From the NCBI GenBank assembly GCA_001465015.1, contig LNEO01000143.1:1-62863 (forward strand): 62,863 nucleotides of DNA, given 5' to 3'. Positions 35,131-45,100 of the stretch are shown here, piece by piece. The DNA is from Deltaproteobacteria bacterium Ga0077539 (GTDB lineage Bacteria; Myxococcota_A; Polyangia; Polyangiales; Ga0077539). The translations under genes and the position numbers were made by a program. Position 1 is the first letter of the stretch; every line of letters begins with the position of its first letter. The notes beneath the pieces were generated by a model. That model did not search any database. It saw only the letters and a program-made list of their open reading frames with translations, and was not told where the DNA came from.

Positions 35131-37236
35131 TCAGCCGAGGGGCATTTCGCAGACGTTTCCGAAGCAGCGCAGCCCCATGCAGCAATCGCCATCCATCCCG
35201 CAGCTCTGCCCTCGGCGACGGCACTCCATGGCGGGCGGGGGCTCGCAGCGGCCCATCGCATTGCAGCGACCCGAGCAGCACTCGCTGTTGGTGCGGCACT
35301 CGGTTCCGTTCATCCGGCAGGCCTCGGGCGCCCAGTAGCCCGCGACGTTGTGGTCGCGCACGTTCTGGCCAGGCAACCAGTAGCCGACGAACGACGGGTC
35401 CGAGCCCGCCATCGCGCCAGCGTTGATGGCAGCGACCCAGATCTGGCGGCGGTTTGTGCCGCGCGTTCCGGCCTGCGCGTTGCCGTAGTCGCGCGTCGAG
35501 TAGAAAGCGACCCAGAACAACCGACGCCCGCCGGGCTCCATCGTCGTGAAAGGCGAGAACGTCGGGCGATACGACCCTGTGCCGTTGGGGCCATCGTTGG
35601 CGCGATCGAGCCTCTGCACAGCGCCGCCCATGCGCGAGACCGCGTAGAGCGCTGCTTGTCCGTTGAACGAAAACGCCGCCTGACCGTGTTGAAACACGAC
35701 GAGCTCGGAGTTGGGTGCCCACGACGGCCACGCGTCCGAGCGGCCCATCGGCAGCCCCGGCGTGACGTCAGCGCCAGTGTGCAGCGTGCGCGCCGAGCCA
35801 AACGCGAGCGGCTCCGCAGCGGGGTCGGCGATGGTGAGCGTGCGGAGGTCGCCGCCCACGGGGTTGCCGTCGGCGTTGAGCGTGACGTTGTCGATGTACG
35901 CGAGCGCGCGGCCGTCCGGCGACCACTCGGGCATCGTCGCGCGCATCGACGGCAGCCCCGTCGCCACGACGGACATGCCCGTCCTCGGATCGAGCAGCGA
36001 GAGGCCCGAGGACCACGACGCGCCACACGCAATCAAGCGCGTGCTGTCTTGGTTGAACGTCGAACAATGGGCGTTGCTCGCGGTGGCCACCGTGGGCGCC
36101 GGCGTCGGAGACAAATCGGCGGTGAGGTCGAAGACCGAGTTGCGAAAGCCGTCCATCGACATCCGGCTCGTCGCCGCGGCGGCCATCCAGCGGCCGTCGC
36201 GCGAGACCGTATGACACGCGACGCAGCGCTGGCCGCTCGTTCGGTCCGGCGGGTTGGGCATGAAGTTCTCCGCCGCGGCGGTGCGCGCGTTGATGCGCAT
36301 CATGCGTCCGGCGTCGAGGTCCCAGTAGTACACCGAGCCGTAGATGCTCCCGCGCGCGAAGCGAACCTCGATCGGCGAGCTCGTGAACACGCGGGTGCTC
36401 GCGTCGACGTAGCGATCGACGGTGACCACCACGGGTGCTTCGGGGTCCGCTTCGGCGAGCGCGCGCCAGGCGGCCATGTCGACGGCCCAGGCGTAGTCGA
36501 ACATCGCGCCGCTGTGACGCACGTACGCGGTCACGGTGAAGTTCGGCTTCGACAGCCGCACGCGGTAGACGTCGCTCTCGGCGCCGCGCTCCCACTGGAT
36601 GTTCGGCGGCGCGACGTTCTCGGGCATCAGCGCCTGGTGCAGCGGGTAGAGCACCCGCGAGCTCATCGTCGGATCCGCGACGCGCGTGCCGTCGCTGAAG
36701 CGCATCGCGATGTCCATCGGGACGCCCGCGCCGAGGATCTCGCGCGACGCACGGACCGTGAGCTTCGTCGTCGCGCGCAGCGTCCCGCCGCGAAGGTCAG
36801 GAACCTCGCAGCGAACTTCGATCTCGCCCGTGCCCAGCCCGTTCACCGAGAAGACACCGGTGCCCGAAATCGTCCCGGCGCGCAGCGAATCGAGCGACCA
36901 GACGCCGGTGTCCGACGGGATCCGCCGCCCGTCGCGCAGCGCGATCACCGCGCGAAACGGCACCGTCGCGGGCATCCCGTCGCGCACCGCGACGCTCGAG
37001 TTGGCCGGGTCGATCTCGAGACCGACGCGGTCTGTGGGCCGCCCCGCGTCCGGGTCGCCCGAGTCGAAGCCGCCTGAGTCGACGCCGGTGTCCGAGCGAA
37101 CGTCGATCGTCGAAATCTCTCCGGGAATCGCGTCCGTGGGACAAGTCGCCGGACTGCACGGCGGATCTCCGCACGCCGCGAGCGACAGCAACGACACGAC
37201 CGCACCAGACAAGCCCACACATCGCAACGCTCTCAT
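35131..37236 (-). CDS. Mono-haem c-type, TolB-like beta-propeller lipoprotein with Cys-rich tail
   Basis: This 701-residue protein starts at ATG 37236 with lipobox SLAAC, an Asp-rich linker (DVRSDTGVDSGGFDSGDPD), and Ig-like domains (about 65-200). A segment with one haem c site CVACH (338-342) in RCVACHTVSRDGRWMA is followed by TolB/WD40-like propeller blades (PEWSPDGRALAYIDN; SYRPTFSPF). The last about 60 residues have ten or more Cys in a knottin-like pattern (CRTNSECCSGRC; CGMDGDCCMGLRC). It is probably anchored at the outer membrane and redox active. The repeat-peptide gene follows after 84 nt. Confidence 0.8.
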   Translation of the reverse strand: MRALRCVGLSGAVVSLLSLAACGDPPCSPATCPTDAIPGEISTIDVRSDTGVDSGGFDSGDPDAGRPTDRVGLEIDPANSSVAVRDGMPATVPFRAVIALRDGRRIPSDTGVWSLDSLRAGTISGTGVFSVNGLGTGEIEVRCEVPDLRGGTLRATTKLTVRASREILGAGVPMDIAMRFSDGTRVADPTMSSRVLYPLHQALMPENVAPPNIQWERGAESDVYRVRLSKPNFTVTAYVRHSGAMFDYAWAVDMAAWRALAEADPEAPVVVTVDRYVDASTRVFTSSPIEVRFARGSIYGSVYYWDLDAGRMMRINARTAAAENFMPNPPDRTSGQRCVACHTVSRDGRWMAAAATSRMSMDGFRNSVFDLTADLSPTPAPTVATASNAHCSTFNQDSTRLIACGASWSSGLSLLDPRTGMSVVATGLPSMRATMPEWSPDGRALAYIDNVTLNADGNPVGGDLRTLTIADPAAEPLAFGSARTLHTGADVTPGLPMGRSDAWPSWAPNSELVVFQHGQAAFSFNGQAALYAVSRMGGAVQRLDRANDGPNGTGSYRPTFSPFTTMEPGGRRLFWVAFYSTRDYGNAQAGTRGTNRRQIWVAAINAGAMAGSDPSFVGYWLPGQNVRDHNVAGYWAPEACRMNGTECRTNSECCSGRCNAMGRCEPPPAMECRRRGQSCGMDGDCCMGLRCFGNVCEMPLG

Positions 37237-37422
37237 TCGACGCCTCTTCTGCGGTCCAGAATGTCGCAGCAATCTCGTGCAAAACGAGCTCGAACAACTT
37301 CGATCCCGAATTCGCACAAGGGACACACCGATATCGTGTCTTCCGAGTTCGACCGAGATACTCTCTCAGTGTTCTCCCGGATCCAAGACTTTCCACCATC
37401 AATTGTACGGAGCCATGACGCG

Positions 37423-39612
37423 ATGAGAATCCGCGCCCTTTGTTCTGGCGCGCTGCTCGCTTTGGGAGCCGCGTTTTTTGGATGCAGTGACGGCTCGATG
37501 CCCGAGCAAGACAGCGGCGTCGACGTGCAAGTCGCGGATCGCGTGCTGCCGACGGACACACCCACGCCGCCGCCCGACGTCCCGCCGATGCGCTGCGCGA
37601 TGCCGAGCGACTGCGACGACGGCGTCGCGTGCACCGACGACAGCTGCGGCCCCGACGGGATGTGCGCGCACGCCGCGATGAACGACCGCTGCAACGACGG
37701 TCGCTTCTGCAACGGAAGCGAGACGTGCATGCTCGGGCGAGGGTGCGTCGGAGGCACGGCGCCGGCCTGCGACGACATGAACCCCAACACCACGGATCGT
37801 TGCGACGACGGCGCGAACATGTGCCGCAGCGATCCTCTCGACAACGACGGCGACGGCGACCCGGCGATGAGCGCGGGCGGCCGCGACTGCGACGACAACG
37901 ACCGCACGCGATCGTCGCTCGAGCGCGAGGTGTGCAACGGCCGCGACGACAACTGCAACGGCATGGTCGACGACGGAGCTTTGAATTCGTGTGGCAACTG
38001 CGACCCCAACTGCCGCGGCGTGTCCACCGGCGGGATGGGCGGGATGCCGTTCAACATGGCCGGGCAGCGCGGCGTCGAGTTCGATCCGATGGCCGGCGGG
38101 TTGCTCGTCCGCGCGCAGGCGCGAACCGCAGACTACCTCTGGATCCCGAACACCGCAGAGAGCACGCTCTCGAAGTGGGACGCGGCAACTGGGACCGAGA
38201 TCGCGAAGTATCGCGTGGGGCTCGCCGCCAATGAGTGCCCGAACCAGTGTTGTCACACCATGAACTGCAACATGCCGTCTCGAACGGTCGTTGACGGATT
38301 CGGGGATGCGTACGTTGCCAATCGTGGATTCAACATTCAAGGCACGGTCACCAAGATCGCCGCCGATCGCCGCGACTGCGTCGATCGTAACGGCAATGGG
38401 ATGATCGACACGTCCACGAGTCGCACCGACGTTCGCCCCTTCGGGCAGGACGAGTGCGTGCTGTGGACGAGCAACGTTGGGCCGAGCAACGCCGTGCTTC
38501 GCGCGGTCGCGATCGATCGCGGCGATTCGATGGCTCCGCAGGGATACGTGTGGGTCGGAAGCTGCAACCAAGCGACGACGGCGCGCGCGTGGAAGCTCAA
38601 CCCGGCCGACGGCCGTTTGATGCTCGATGTCGCCGCCCCGAACGCAGCGATGAACTGCTTCTACGGAGCGGTGGGAACCGCGGATGGAAGAGTCTGGTTC
38701 AACAACGCCCATCAGGCGGCGACGAACGCGCTCGTCCCCATGGACTCTGCGACCGGTCGATGGGGCACGCCTGCGTCGACCCGCGGGCCGGTTGGTGGCT
38801 GCAACTCGCCGTACGGAATCACCGCTGACGCCAACGGGCGCCTGTGGCTGTCGAGCCCGTACTGCAACCAGGTGTTGGGCTATAGCCCCGCGATGAACGC
38901 GTGGACCGAAGCCGAAGTCGGTACGACCACGGGCCTCGGCATCACAGTCGACACGATGAACAACGTGTGGACGCCAGTCTACCCGAATGGCGGCACGCTC
39001 ATTCGCTTCCCGGCGACCGCCTTCGTGGCAGGGGGTCGAATCGCGGCCGCTGCGATCACTCGAATTCCAACCAGTCGCAACTTCGGTCAGGTCACGGCGC
39101 TCGGCGCAGACCGCGGCGGCAACATGTGGTTCACGCACTCGGACCTGAGCACAGTGCTCGTCCGCTACAACCCGATGGGAGCCGGAACGTTCACGAACTT
39201 CACTGGCCCCAACCGCGTGTACACGTACACGGACTTCACCGGAGCGGTCCGTCGCACAGTGATCGGCACCGGCACGTACACGCAGGACTACGACACGATG
39301 TGCGACAACCCAACGGTGGCCGAGTTCAGCTGGGACTCGGTTACTCCCGCAGGCACGTCGCTGAACTTCAGCGTGCAAACCGCGGCGACGGTCGCGGGTC
39401 TCGGCGGCGCCACGGCGGTCCCGGTCGCCCAGGCTCCGCGTGACACGTCGCCCGTGGACGCCGCCGCACGACTGCGCACCGCGATGGTCACCGCGCGAAG
39501 GCACCTGCGTGTGCTCGTGACGTTCAACCCCAGCACGATGCCGATCGCGTCGCCCGTGCTGCGCGGGATGTCGATCACCTGGCGCTGCCCGTACGGAATT
39601 CCTGGGGGCTGA
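37423..39612 (+). CDS. Lipoprotein with MopE-like Cys/Asp motifs and streptogramin-lyase-like propeller
   Basis: This 729-residue protein has the lipobox AFFGC. Residues 55-190 are rich in Cys and Asp with CDDG..CTDDSC repeats and CNGRDDNCNGMVDDG (from C171), the putative metal-binding motif of MopE-type proteins. The rest is a beta-propeller whose blades (YGITADANGRLWLSSPYCNQVLGY; GLGITVDTMNNVWTPVYPNGGTLIRF) resemble virginiamycin B lyase (Vgb). A lyase activity is not implied: many surface propellers share this fold. The GGAG ribosome site is about 10 nt before ATG 37423. It is divergent from the c-haem lipoprotein gene with a 186-bp spacer. Confidence 0.8.
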   Translation: MRIRALCSGALLALGAAFFGCSDGSMPEQDSGVDVQVADRVLPTDTPTPPPDVPPMRCAMPSDCDDGVACTDDSCGPDGMCAHAAMNDRCNDGRFCNGSETCMLGRGCVGGTAPACDDMNPNTTDRCDDGANMCRSDPLDNDGDGDPAMSAGGRDCDDNDRTRSSLEREVCNGRDDNCNGMVDDGALNSCGNCDPNCRGVSTGGMGGMPFNMAGQRGVEFDPMAGGLLVRAQARTADYLWIPNTAESTLSKWDAATGTEIAKYRVGLAANECPNQCCHTMNCNMPSRTVVDGFGDAYVANRGFNIQGTVTKIAADRRDCVDRNGNGMIDTSTSRTDVRPFGQDECVLWTSNVGPSNAVLRAVAIDRGDSMAPQGYVWVGSCNQATTARAWKLNPADGRLMLDVAAPNAAMNCFYGAVGTADGRVWFNNAHQAATNALVPMDSATGRWGTPASTRGPVGGCNSPYGITADANGRLWLSSPYCNQVLGYSPAMNAWTEAEVGTTTGLGITVDTMNNVWTPVYPNGGTLIRFPATAFVAGGRIAAAAITRIPTSRNFGQVTALGADRGGNMWFTHSDLSTVLVRYNPMGAGTFTNFTGPNRVYTYTDFTGAVRRTVIGTGTYTQDYDTMCDNPTVAEFSWDSVTPAGTSLNFSVQTAATVAGLGGATAVPVAQAPRDTSPVDAAARLRTAMVTARRHLRVLVTFNPSTMPIASPVLRGMSITWRCPYGIPGG

Positions 39613-39640
39613 TCCGACGTTCACTCCGAGAGGGGATCAG
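39609..39640. terminator. Inverted repeat spanning the convergent stop codons
   Basis: CTGATCC (39609-39615) and GGATCAG (39634-39640) are perfect arms that cover the stop codons of both convergent genes, with an 18-nt loop. They may end transcription from either side; there is no U-tract. Confidence 0.3.
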
Positions 39641-41877
39641 TCACCGCGCCTCGCCCGGGGTCGTTGCGCGTTAGTCAGCGCGACATCGAAGCACATCGTC
39701 GCGGCGCGGCTCAAAGCGCGCGACTGTGTACGGCTCGCGAATGTGGCGCCGAACTGATCACGATCTGCGGCTCCCAGAATTTCGCGGGTCATCCAGGCCG
39801 GTCCAAACGCGATCGTGGCTCTGCCCGGCTGCACTGCGGTTCCAGATTGTGCGCCCAAGGAGCCAACGGCACAGTCACTCGTGCCATCGCCGTTGATGTC
39901 ACCAACGTAGCGGAGCTCGGTGCCAAACTGATCTCCTGGAAGCAGACCAAACCGCAACAAGGCTGAAGTCGCGCCCACGCCCGTCGGGCTTCCTCGAAAG
40001 AGCTCGACCCGACCTGCAAACTCAGGTTCACTGACCGTGGCGACTGCGAGATCGCCGAAGCCATCGGCGTCGACATCGCCAACGCTGGCGACACTGCTTC
40101 CGAGTGCTTGGCCACCCCGCGTTCCGCGCAAGACGAGGTAGGCCGTGCCGTTGATGCCCGCACTCGATCCTGCATACACACGAACTTCGCCCGCTCCGGC
40201 AACTCCTCCGGGCGACTCGAACGGTCGTCCGATCGCGACATCAGCCAACCCGTCACCGTCGAAGTCGACCGCGCCCGTAAGGAGGCCTCGTCTGACACGG
40301 GTGTCGCCGTCAGCGAGGATCCGACGGGTCGCCAACACGATTCCTGCAGGTGATCCGTTCAATACCGCGACGCCAGCCCCGCTACCATCTCGAAAGCGAA
40401 TCAACAGGTCCGCGAACTGGTCTCCGTTTACATCGCCAGCGCCGACAGCGTTCAGCGAAGGCTCACCCGAAAACGTCGTGCCTCGATACTCCAACGACGG
40501 GACCGACTCCAAACCAGCTCGTGAACCGCGATGAAAGGCAATGCTGGGCTGGCCCGTCACGCCAACGCCGCGCACGAAGCCAATTGCAACATCCGCGAAG
40601 CCGTCACGATCGGCATCGCCGATCGCTGCCAAAACGTTTGACGCTTCTGTCGTCATATCGGTCCGCACGATCGTCTGATCCGCAACAGGCCCGATGCCGC
40701 TGGCCGAACCGTAGAACACGCGAACCACGCCGACTGCACGGCCACCACTCGAACCGAACGGCGATCCGACCGCGAGGTCTCCAAATCCGTCGCCGTTGAT
40801 GTCGCCGACAGCAGCCATTGAGCGTCCAAACCCCTCGAACGCCTCCGCCCCATCGAGCACCCGCGACGGCGTCGCGCTCAGCCCCGTCGCGCTCCCGTTG
40901 TACACGCTCACGCGGCCCGCTCCGCTGTTCGCGCCAGGAGCGCCCACCGCGAGGTCCGTAAACCCGTCGCCGTTGTAGTCGCCTTCGACGCCAAACGCGG
41001 TGTCCACCGGCGCGCTTCTCGCGCCCGTTCGAAACTGCCACGTCGGGCTCAGCCTCGACCCAGTCATCGCTCCGACCCGCCCGCGCATCCGCCAGAACAC
41101 GACCCGACTCGCGGGCAAATCTGCGCCTGGTCGCGCATTGTCCCCCGTCGCGTCGATGCGCTCGATCACCATCGAGCACGCGCGGTCGCGGCACAGCTCA
41201 ATCTGCGCCCCGGTCGCTCCCATCGCTAGGGCCCACCGTAGCGTTGGCCGCCTCGATGTGACCGTGCTCGTCCCCGGTGGAAACACCGGCCTCGGCACTG
41301 CGATCTCGCACCCGTCGCCGTTGCGCTCGTAGCCCGCCAGGCACTCGCTTCCGCACGCGCCCATGACGCAGGTCGCGCGCGCGCCGATCGGCTCGGGGCA
41401 AGGGGTGCAGCGCGTCCCGCAAGACGAAGGCGAGTCGTCCGGCAGACAGCTCGTCCCGCACGCATGCCGACCGGCCACGCAGCGAAAATCGCACACGCCC
41501 ATCACGCACGTCGCCGTCGCTCCGGCGGGCGGCGTGCACGCGCGCGCACAGGCACCACAATTCAAAGGATCGTCTGCCGTCGACACGCACCTTCCGCCGC
41601 ACGCCGCTTCACCGGCGGCGCACCTCACGTCCGGCTGCGCGACATCGGCCGCGTCGCCGCCGTCGCTTCGTCCCCCTTCGAGCGCCGCGTCGCTGGTCAC
41701 CACACCACCGTCGCTGAAGCACCGATCGCGGCCCATGGCCGCCGCGCACTCAAGCAGGCACTCCCGGGTCTCTTCGATCCATCCGTACATCGGTGGGCAG
41801 CTGGGCGCGGGCTTCTGGCACCCAACAATCAACAATCCTGCGCTGGCCCCAAGCGCGAGTCTCCAGGTTTTTCGCAT
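39637..41877 (-). CDS. FG-GAP repeat surface lipoprotein, paralogue of the 19153-21603 protein
   Basis: This 746-residue protein starts at ATG 41877 (GGAG upstream). The lipobox is LIVGC. Three or four Cys-rich modules follow (ACGGRCVSTADDPLNCGACARAC; CGTSCLPDDSPSSCGTRC). A short fibronectin-like segment ends SPTWQFRTG, and seven FG-GAP blades carry Ca loops (DYNGDGFTDLAVGAP; DINGDGFGDLAVGSP; DADRDGFADVAIG). The order linker, fibronectin-like segment ending WQF, then propeller is the same as in the paralogue. It is probably a surface-exposed, Ca-binding adhesion or scaffold protein. Confidence 0.83.
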   Translation of the reverse strand: MRKTWRLALGASAGLLIVGCQKPAPSCPPMYGWIEETRECLLECAAAMGRDRCFSDGGVVTSDAALEGGRSDGGDAADVAQPDVRCAAGEAACGGRCVSTADDPLNCGACARACTPPAGATATCVMGVCDFRCVAGRHACGTSCLPDDSPSSCGTRCTPCPEPIGARATCVMGACGSECLAGYERNGDGCEIAVPRPVFPPGTSTVTSRRPTLRWALAMGATGAQIELCRDRACSMVIERIDATGDNARPGADLPASRVVFWRMRGRVGAMTGSRLSPTWQFRTGARSAPVDTAFGVEGDYNGDGFTDLAVGAPGANSGAGRVSVYNGSATGLSATPSRVLDGAEAFEGFGRSMAAVGDINGDGFGDLAVGSPFGSSGGRAVGVVRVFYGSASGIGPVADQTIVRTDMTTEASNVLAAIGDADRDGFADVAIGFVRGVGVTGQPSIAFHRGSRAGLESVPSLEYRGTTFSGEPSLNAVGAGDVNGDQFADLLIRFRDGSGAGVAVLNGSPAGIVLATRRILADGDTRVRRGLLTGAVDFDGDGLADVAIGRPFESPGGVAGAGEVRVYAGSSAGINGTAYLVLRGTRGGQALGSSVASVGDVDADGFGDLAVATVSEPEFAGRVELFRGSPTGVGATSALLRFGLLPGDQFGTELRYVGDINGDGTSDCAVGSLGAQSGTAVQPGRATIAFGPAWMTREILGAADRDQFGATFASRTQSRALSRAATMCFDVALTNAQRPRARRGD

Positions 41878-42099
41878 CTCGTTTCTCCGTCTCGCCCCGC
41901 GCTTCGCGCGGATCTCCCGCGACTCGACGCTCGACCTGCGTTGGTCGAGCATACACAAGCCGCGCGGCCGTCGTCTTCCTGGGTTCGGCCTCAATGGTGC
42001 GTGGCGGGCGCTCTTTTCGGCAGCACTCGTCGGTCGACGGCTGTCCTCACCGCCGTCTTTGTCCGCTCGCGCTTGAATTTCGTCACCTGCGTCACGGCG

Positions 42100-42116
42100 C
42101 TGAATCGTCGTTCATC
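42100..42116 (+). promoter_or_regulatory. Candidate LexA box upstream of dnaE2
   Basis: CTGAATCGTCGTTCATC fits 13 of 17 positions of the Myxococcus xanthus LexA-box consensus CTRHAMRYBYGTTCAGS as I recall it, and its TGAA...TTCA ends are symmetric. It lies 37 bp before the dnaE2 ATG, where SOS control would be expected. A similar 13/17 match occurs by chance elsewhere in the window, so support is modest. Confidence 0.35.
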
Positions 42117-42153
42117 TCTGGGGTGGCGTTCTGCACGATGCACGACGCTCGTC

Positions 42154-45100
42154 ATGGACGTCGAGATGCACGCCGTATCTGCGTTCAGCTTTCTCTACGG
42201 AGCCTCGCTCCCTGAGGACCTCGCCGCGCGCGCCGCAGAGCTCGGCCTGCGCGCAGTCGCCCTCTGTGATCGCGACGGCTTCTCGGGAGCCCCGCGCTTT
42301 CACCGCGCCGCCAAGAGCGCGGGCCTGCGCGCCATCGTCGGCACGTCCGTGCTCGTCAGCGACGGCGTGATCACCTCGCGCGTCGCTCTCTATGTTCGAA
42401 CGCGCGCCGCGTACAGAGCGCTCTGCCGCGCGCTCACCGACGCGAGGCTCGCTTCGCAGAGGGACGTCGTGCGCGCTGAAGGTCTGTCGCTCTCGCTCGC
42501 GTCGCTCGCGCAGGTCGCTCCCTTGGGATCGAGCGCGATGCTGCTCGCAGAGGGCGCCTTCGCTCGATGCGCGCACGAGCGAGACCCGCGCGCCGAGCAG
42601 TGGGCGAGGGCGGTCGCGCGCGCGATGCCCGCGGGCGAGTGCTTCGTCGAGCGAAGGCGCACGCTCGACCGACGCGGACAGCAGACAGACGCGCGCCTCG
42701 CGCACCTCGCCGAGCACTGCGGCCTCGACGCGATCGCCACGGTCGCGCCGCGCGCCGCCAAGAGCGAACACTCCGTCGTCGCAGACGTGTTCGACTGCGC
42801 CAGGCTCCACACGACCCTCGCGCGCGCAGGGACAGCGCTCGAGCCGAACCGCGAGCGCAGACTCAAAGGGCCGAGCGAGCTCGCCGCGCTCTTCTACGAC
42901 GAGCCCCACGCGCGACGCTCGGCCGAGGCGCTCGCCGAGCGCTGCGAGTACTCGCTCGAGGACCTCGGGTACGAGTTTCCCTCCGTCAAATTGCCGCCCG
43001 GCGTGAGCACGCAAGAGCGCCTCGCAGAGCTCGTTCGCACCGGCGCGCGAGAGCGATATCCGCTTATGGAAGAGCGCGTGCGCGCGCAGCTTCGGCACGA
43101 GCTCGACACGATCGCGCGGCTCGATCTGGCGGGATATTTCCTGATCGTTTGGGACATCGTGCGCTTCTGTCGCGAGCGCGGGATCCTCGTGCAAGGAAGG
43201 GGCTCCGCTGCCAATAGCGCTGTCTGTTACGCGCTCGGGATCACCGCGGTCGACCCCGTCGGGATGGAGCTGCTCTTCGAGCGCTTTCTCAGCGAGTCGC
43301 GCGGCGAGTGGCCGGACATCGACCTGGACTTGCCCAGCGGCGACCGGCGCGAAGAGGTGATCCAGTACGTCTATCGACGGTACGGAGAGCGCGGCGCGGC
43401 GATGACCGCCGTGGTGATCACGTACCGAGCGCGCGCCGCGGCGCGGGAGGCAGGCAAGGCCCTCGGGTTCAGCGAGGATGCGCTCTCGGCGGTGGCCAAA
43501 CAGCTCGGTTGGTTCGGAACCCTCGATCGCGAAGAGCTCGAAGAGCGCTTCTCGTGCGGCGGCGTCGCGCCTCGAGACCCTCGCGTCGCGCGCTGGATCG
43601 ACACGACCGTGCTCTTGCAAAATTTGCCTCGCCACCTCGGGCAACACCCGGGCGGAATGGTCATCGCCCGAGGACGACTCGACGAGCTCTGCCCGCTCGA
43701 GCCAGCGGCGATGCCAGGTCGGGTGATCGTCCCGTGGGACAAGGACGACTGCGAAGACCTGGGGATCTTGAAGGTTGATTTGTTGGGCCTCGGGATGATG
43801 GCCCTCTTCGAGCGCGTGCTCCCGCTCGTGAGCGAGCACGACGGCGCAGAGATCGACCTCGCGCACCTGCCCGCGGACGACCCCGAGACGTACGCGATGA
43901 TCCAGCGCGCCGACACCGTAGGCGTCTTTCAGATCGAGTCGCGCGCGCAGATGAACACGCTGCCTCGGCTCAAGCCGCAGCGCTTCTACGACCTCGTCGT
44001 CGAGGTGGCCCTCATCCGCCCCGGACCCATCGTCGGAAAGATGGTCCACCCCTACCTCCGTCGCCGCGCCGGTCGCGAGCCGGTGACCTACGCGCACCCG
44101 GCCCTCGAGCCCGTGCTCTCGCGCACCCTCGGCGTCCCACTTTTTCAAGAGCAGCTCATGCGCGTCGCGATGGTGGCCGCTGGGTTCAGCGGCGCAGAGG
44201 CAGAAGAGCTCCGCCGCGCGATGGGCTCGAAGCGCTCGGTCGAGCGGATGAACTCCCTCGAACGACAGCTCCGCGAGGGAATGACCCGCAACGGCTACCC
44301 CCAGGACGCACAAGAGGACGTCGTGCGCGGGATCTTGTCCTTCGCGCTCTACGGCTTTCCCGAGAGCCACTCGGCGAGCTTCGCGCTGCTCGCCTATGCG
44401 AGCGCGTACCTCAAGCGGCACTTCACCGCGAGCTTCACGTGCGCCTTGCTCGATTGTTGGCCCATGGGCTTCTACTCGCCCGCCACGGTCGTGCAGGACG
44501 CTCGTCGCCACGGCGTCCGCGTGCTGCCGATCGACATCGCGCACTCGCGCTGGCTCTGCTCGCGCGAGGGTCCCGCGGTGCGGCTCGGCCTTCGCTACGT
44601 GCGCGGCCTTCGGCAAGAGGTCGGGCTCGCGATCGAACGAACCCGCGAGCTTCGTCCGTTCGCGTCCATCGATGACCTCTCTCGCAGGGTCCGCTTGCGG
44701 CCCAACGAGCTCGGGACGCTCGCCGAGCTCGGCGCGCTCTCGTCGCTGCCCAACCCCGCAGGGCGCCCTTGGACGCGACGAAGCGCCCTGTGGCAAGCGC
44801 TCGCCGTCGCTCGTGCCCGAGGCTCTTCGCTCGCGTCGAGCACGCCGCTCTTCGACACCGTGGACGTGGACGTCGGCGACTCGCCGCTCGCCGAGATGAC
44901 CCTCGCCGATCGCGTGGCCGCGGACCTCGCGCACTCGCAGATCACCGTCGGCGCGCACCCCGTCGCGCTCGTGCGCGCGAAGCTCCATGACGAGAAGATC
45001 CTCTCGACGAGCGAGGCCCTCGCGCTCGCGCACAACCGCGCGGTCGCCGTGGCCGGCGCGGTGATCACCAGGCAGCGTCCGCCGACCGCGAAGGGGTTCT

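Noticed and set aside
37399..39624. A 741-codon minus-strand frame
   Set aside because: It is the antisense shadow of the MopE-like/propeller lipoprotein, which has signal peptide, motifs and ribosome site on the plus strand.
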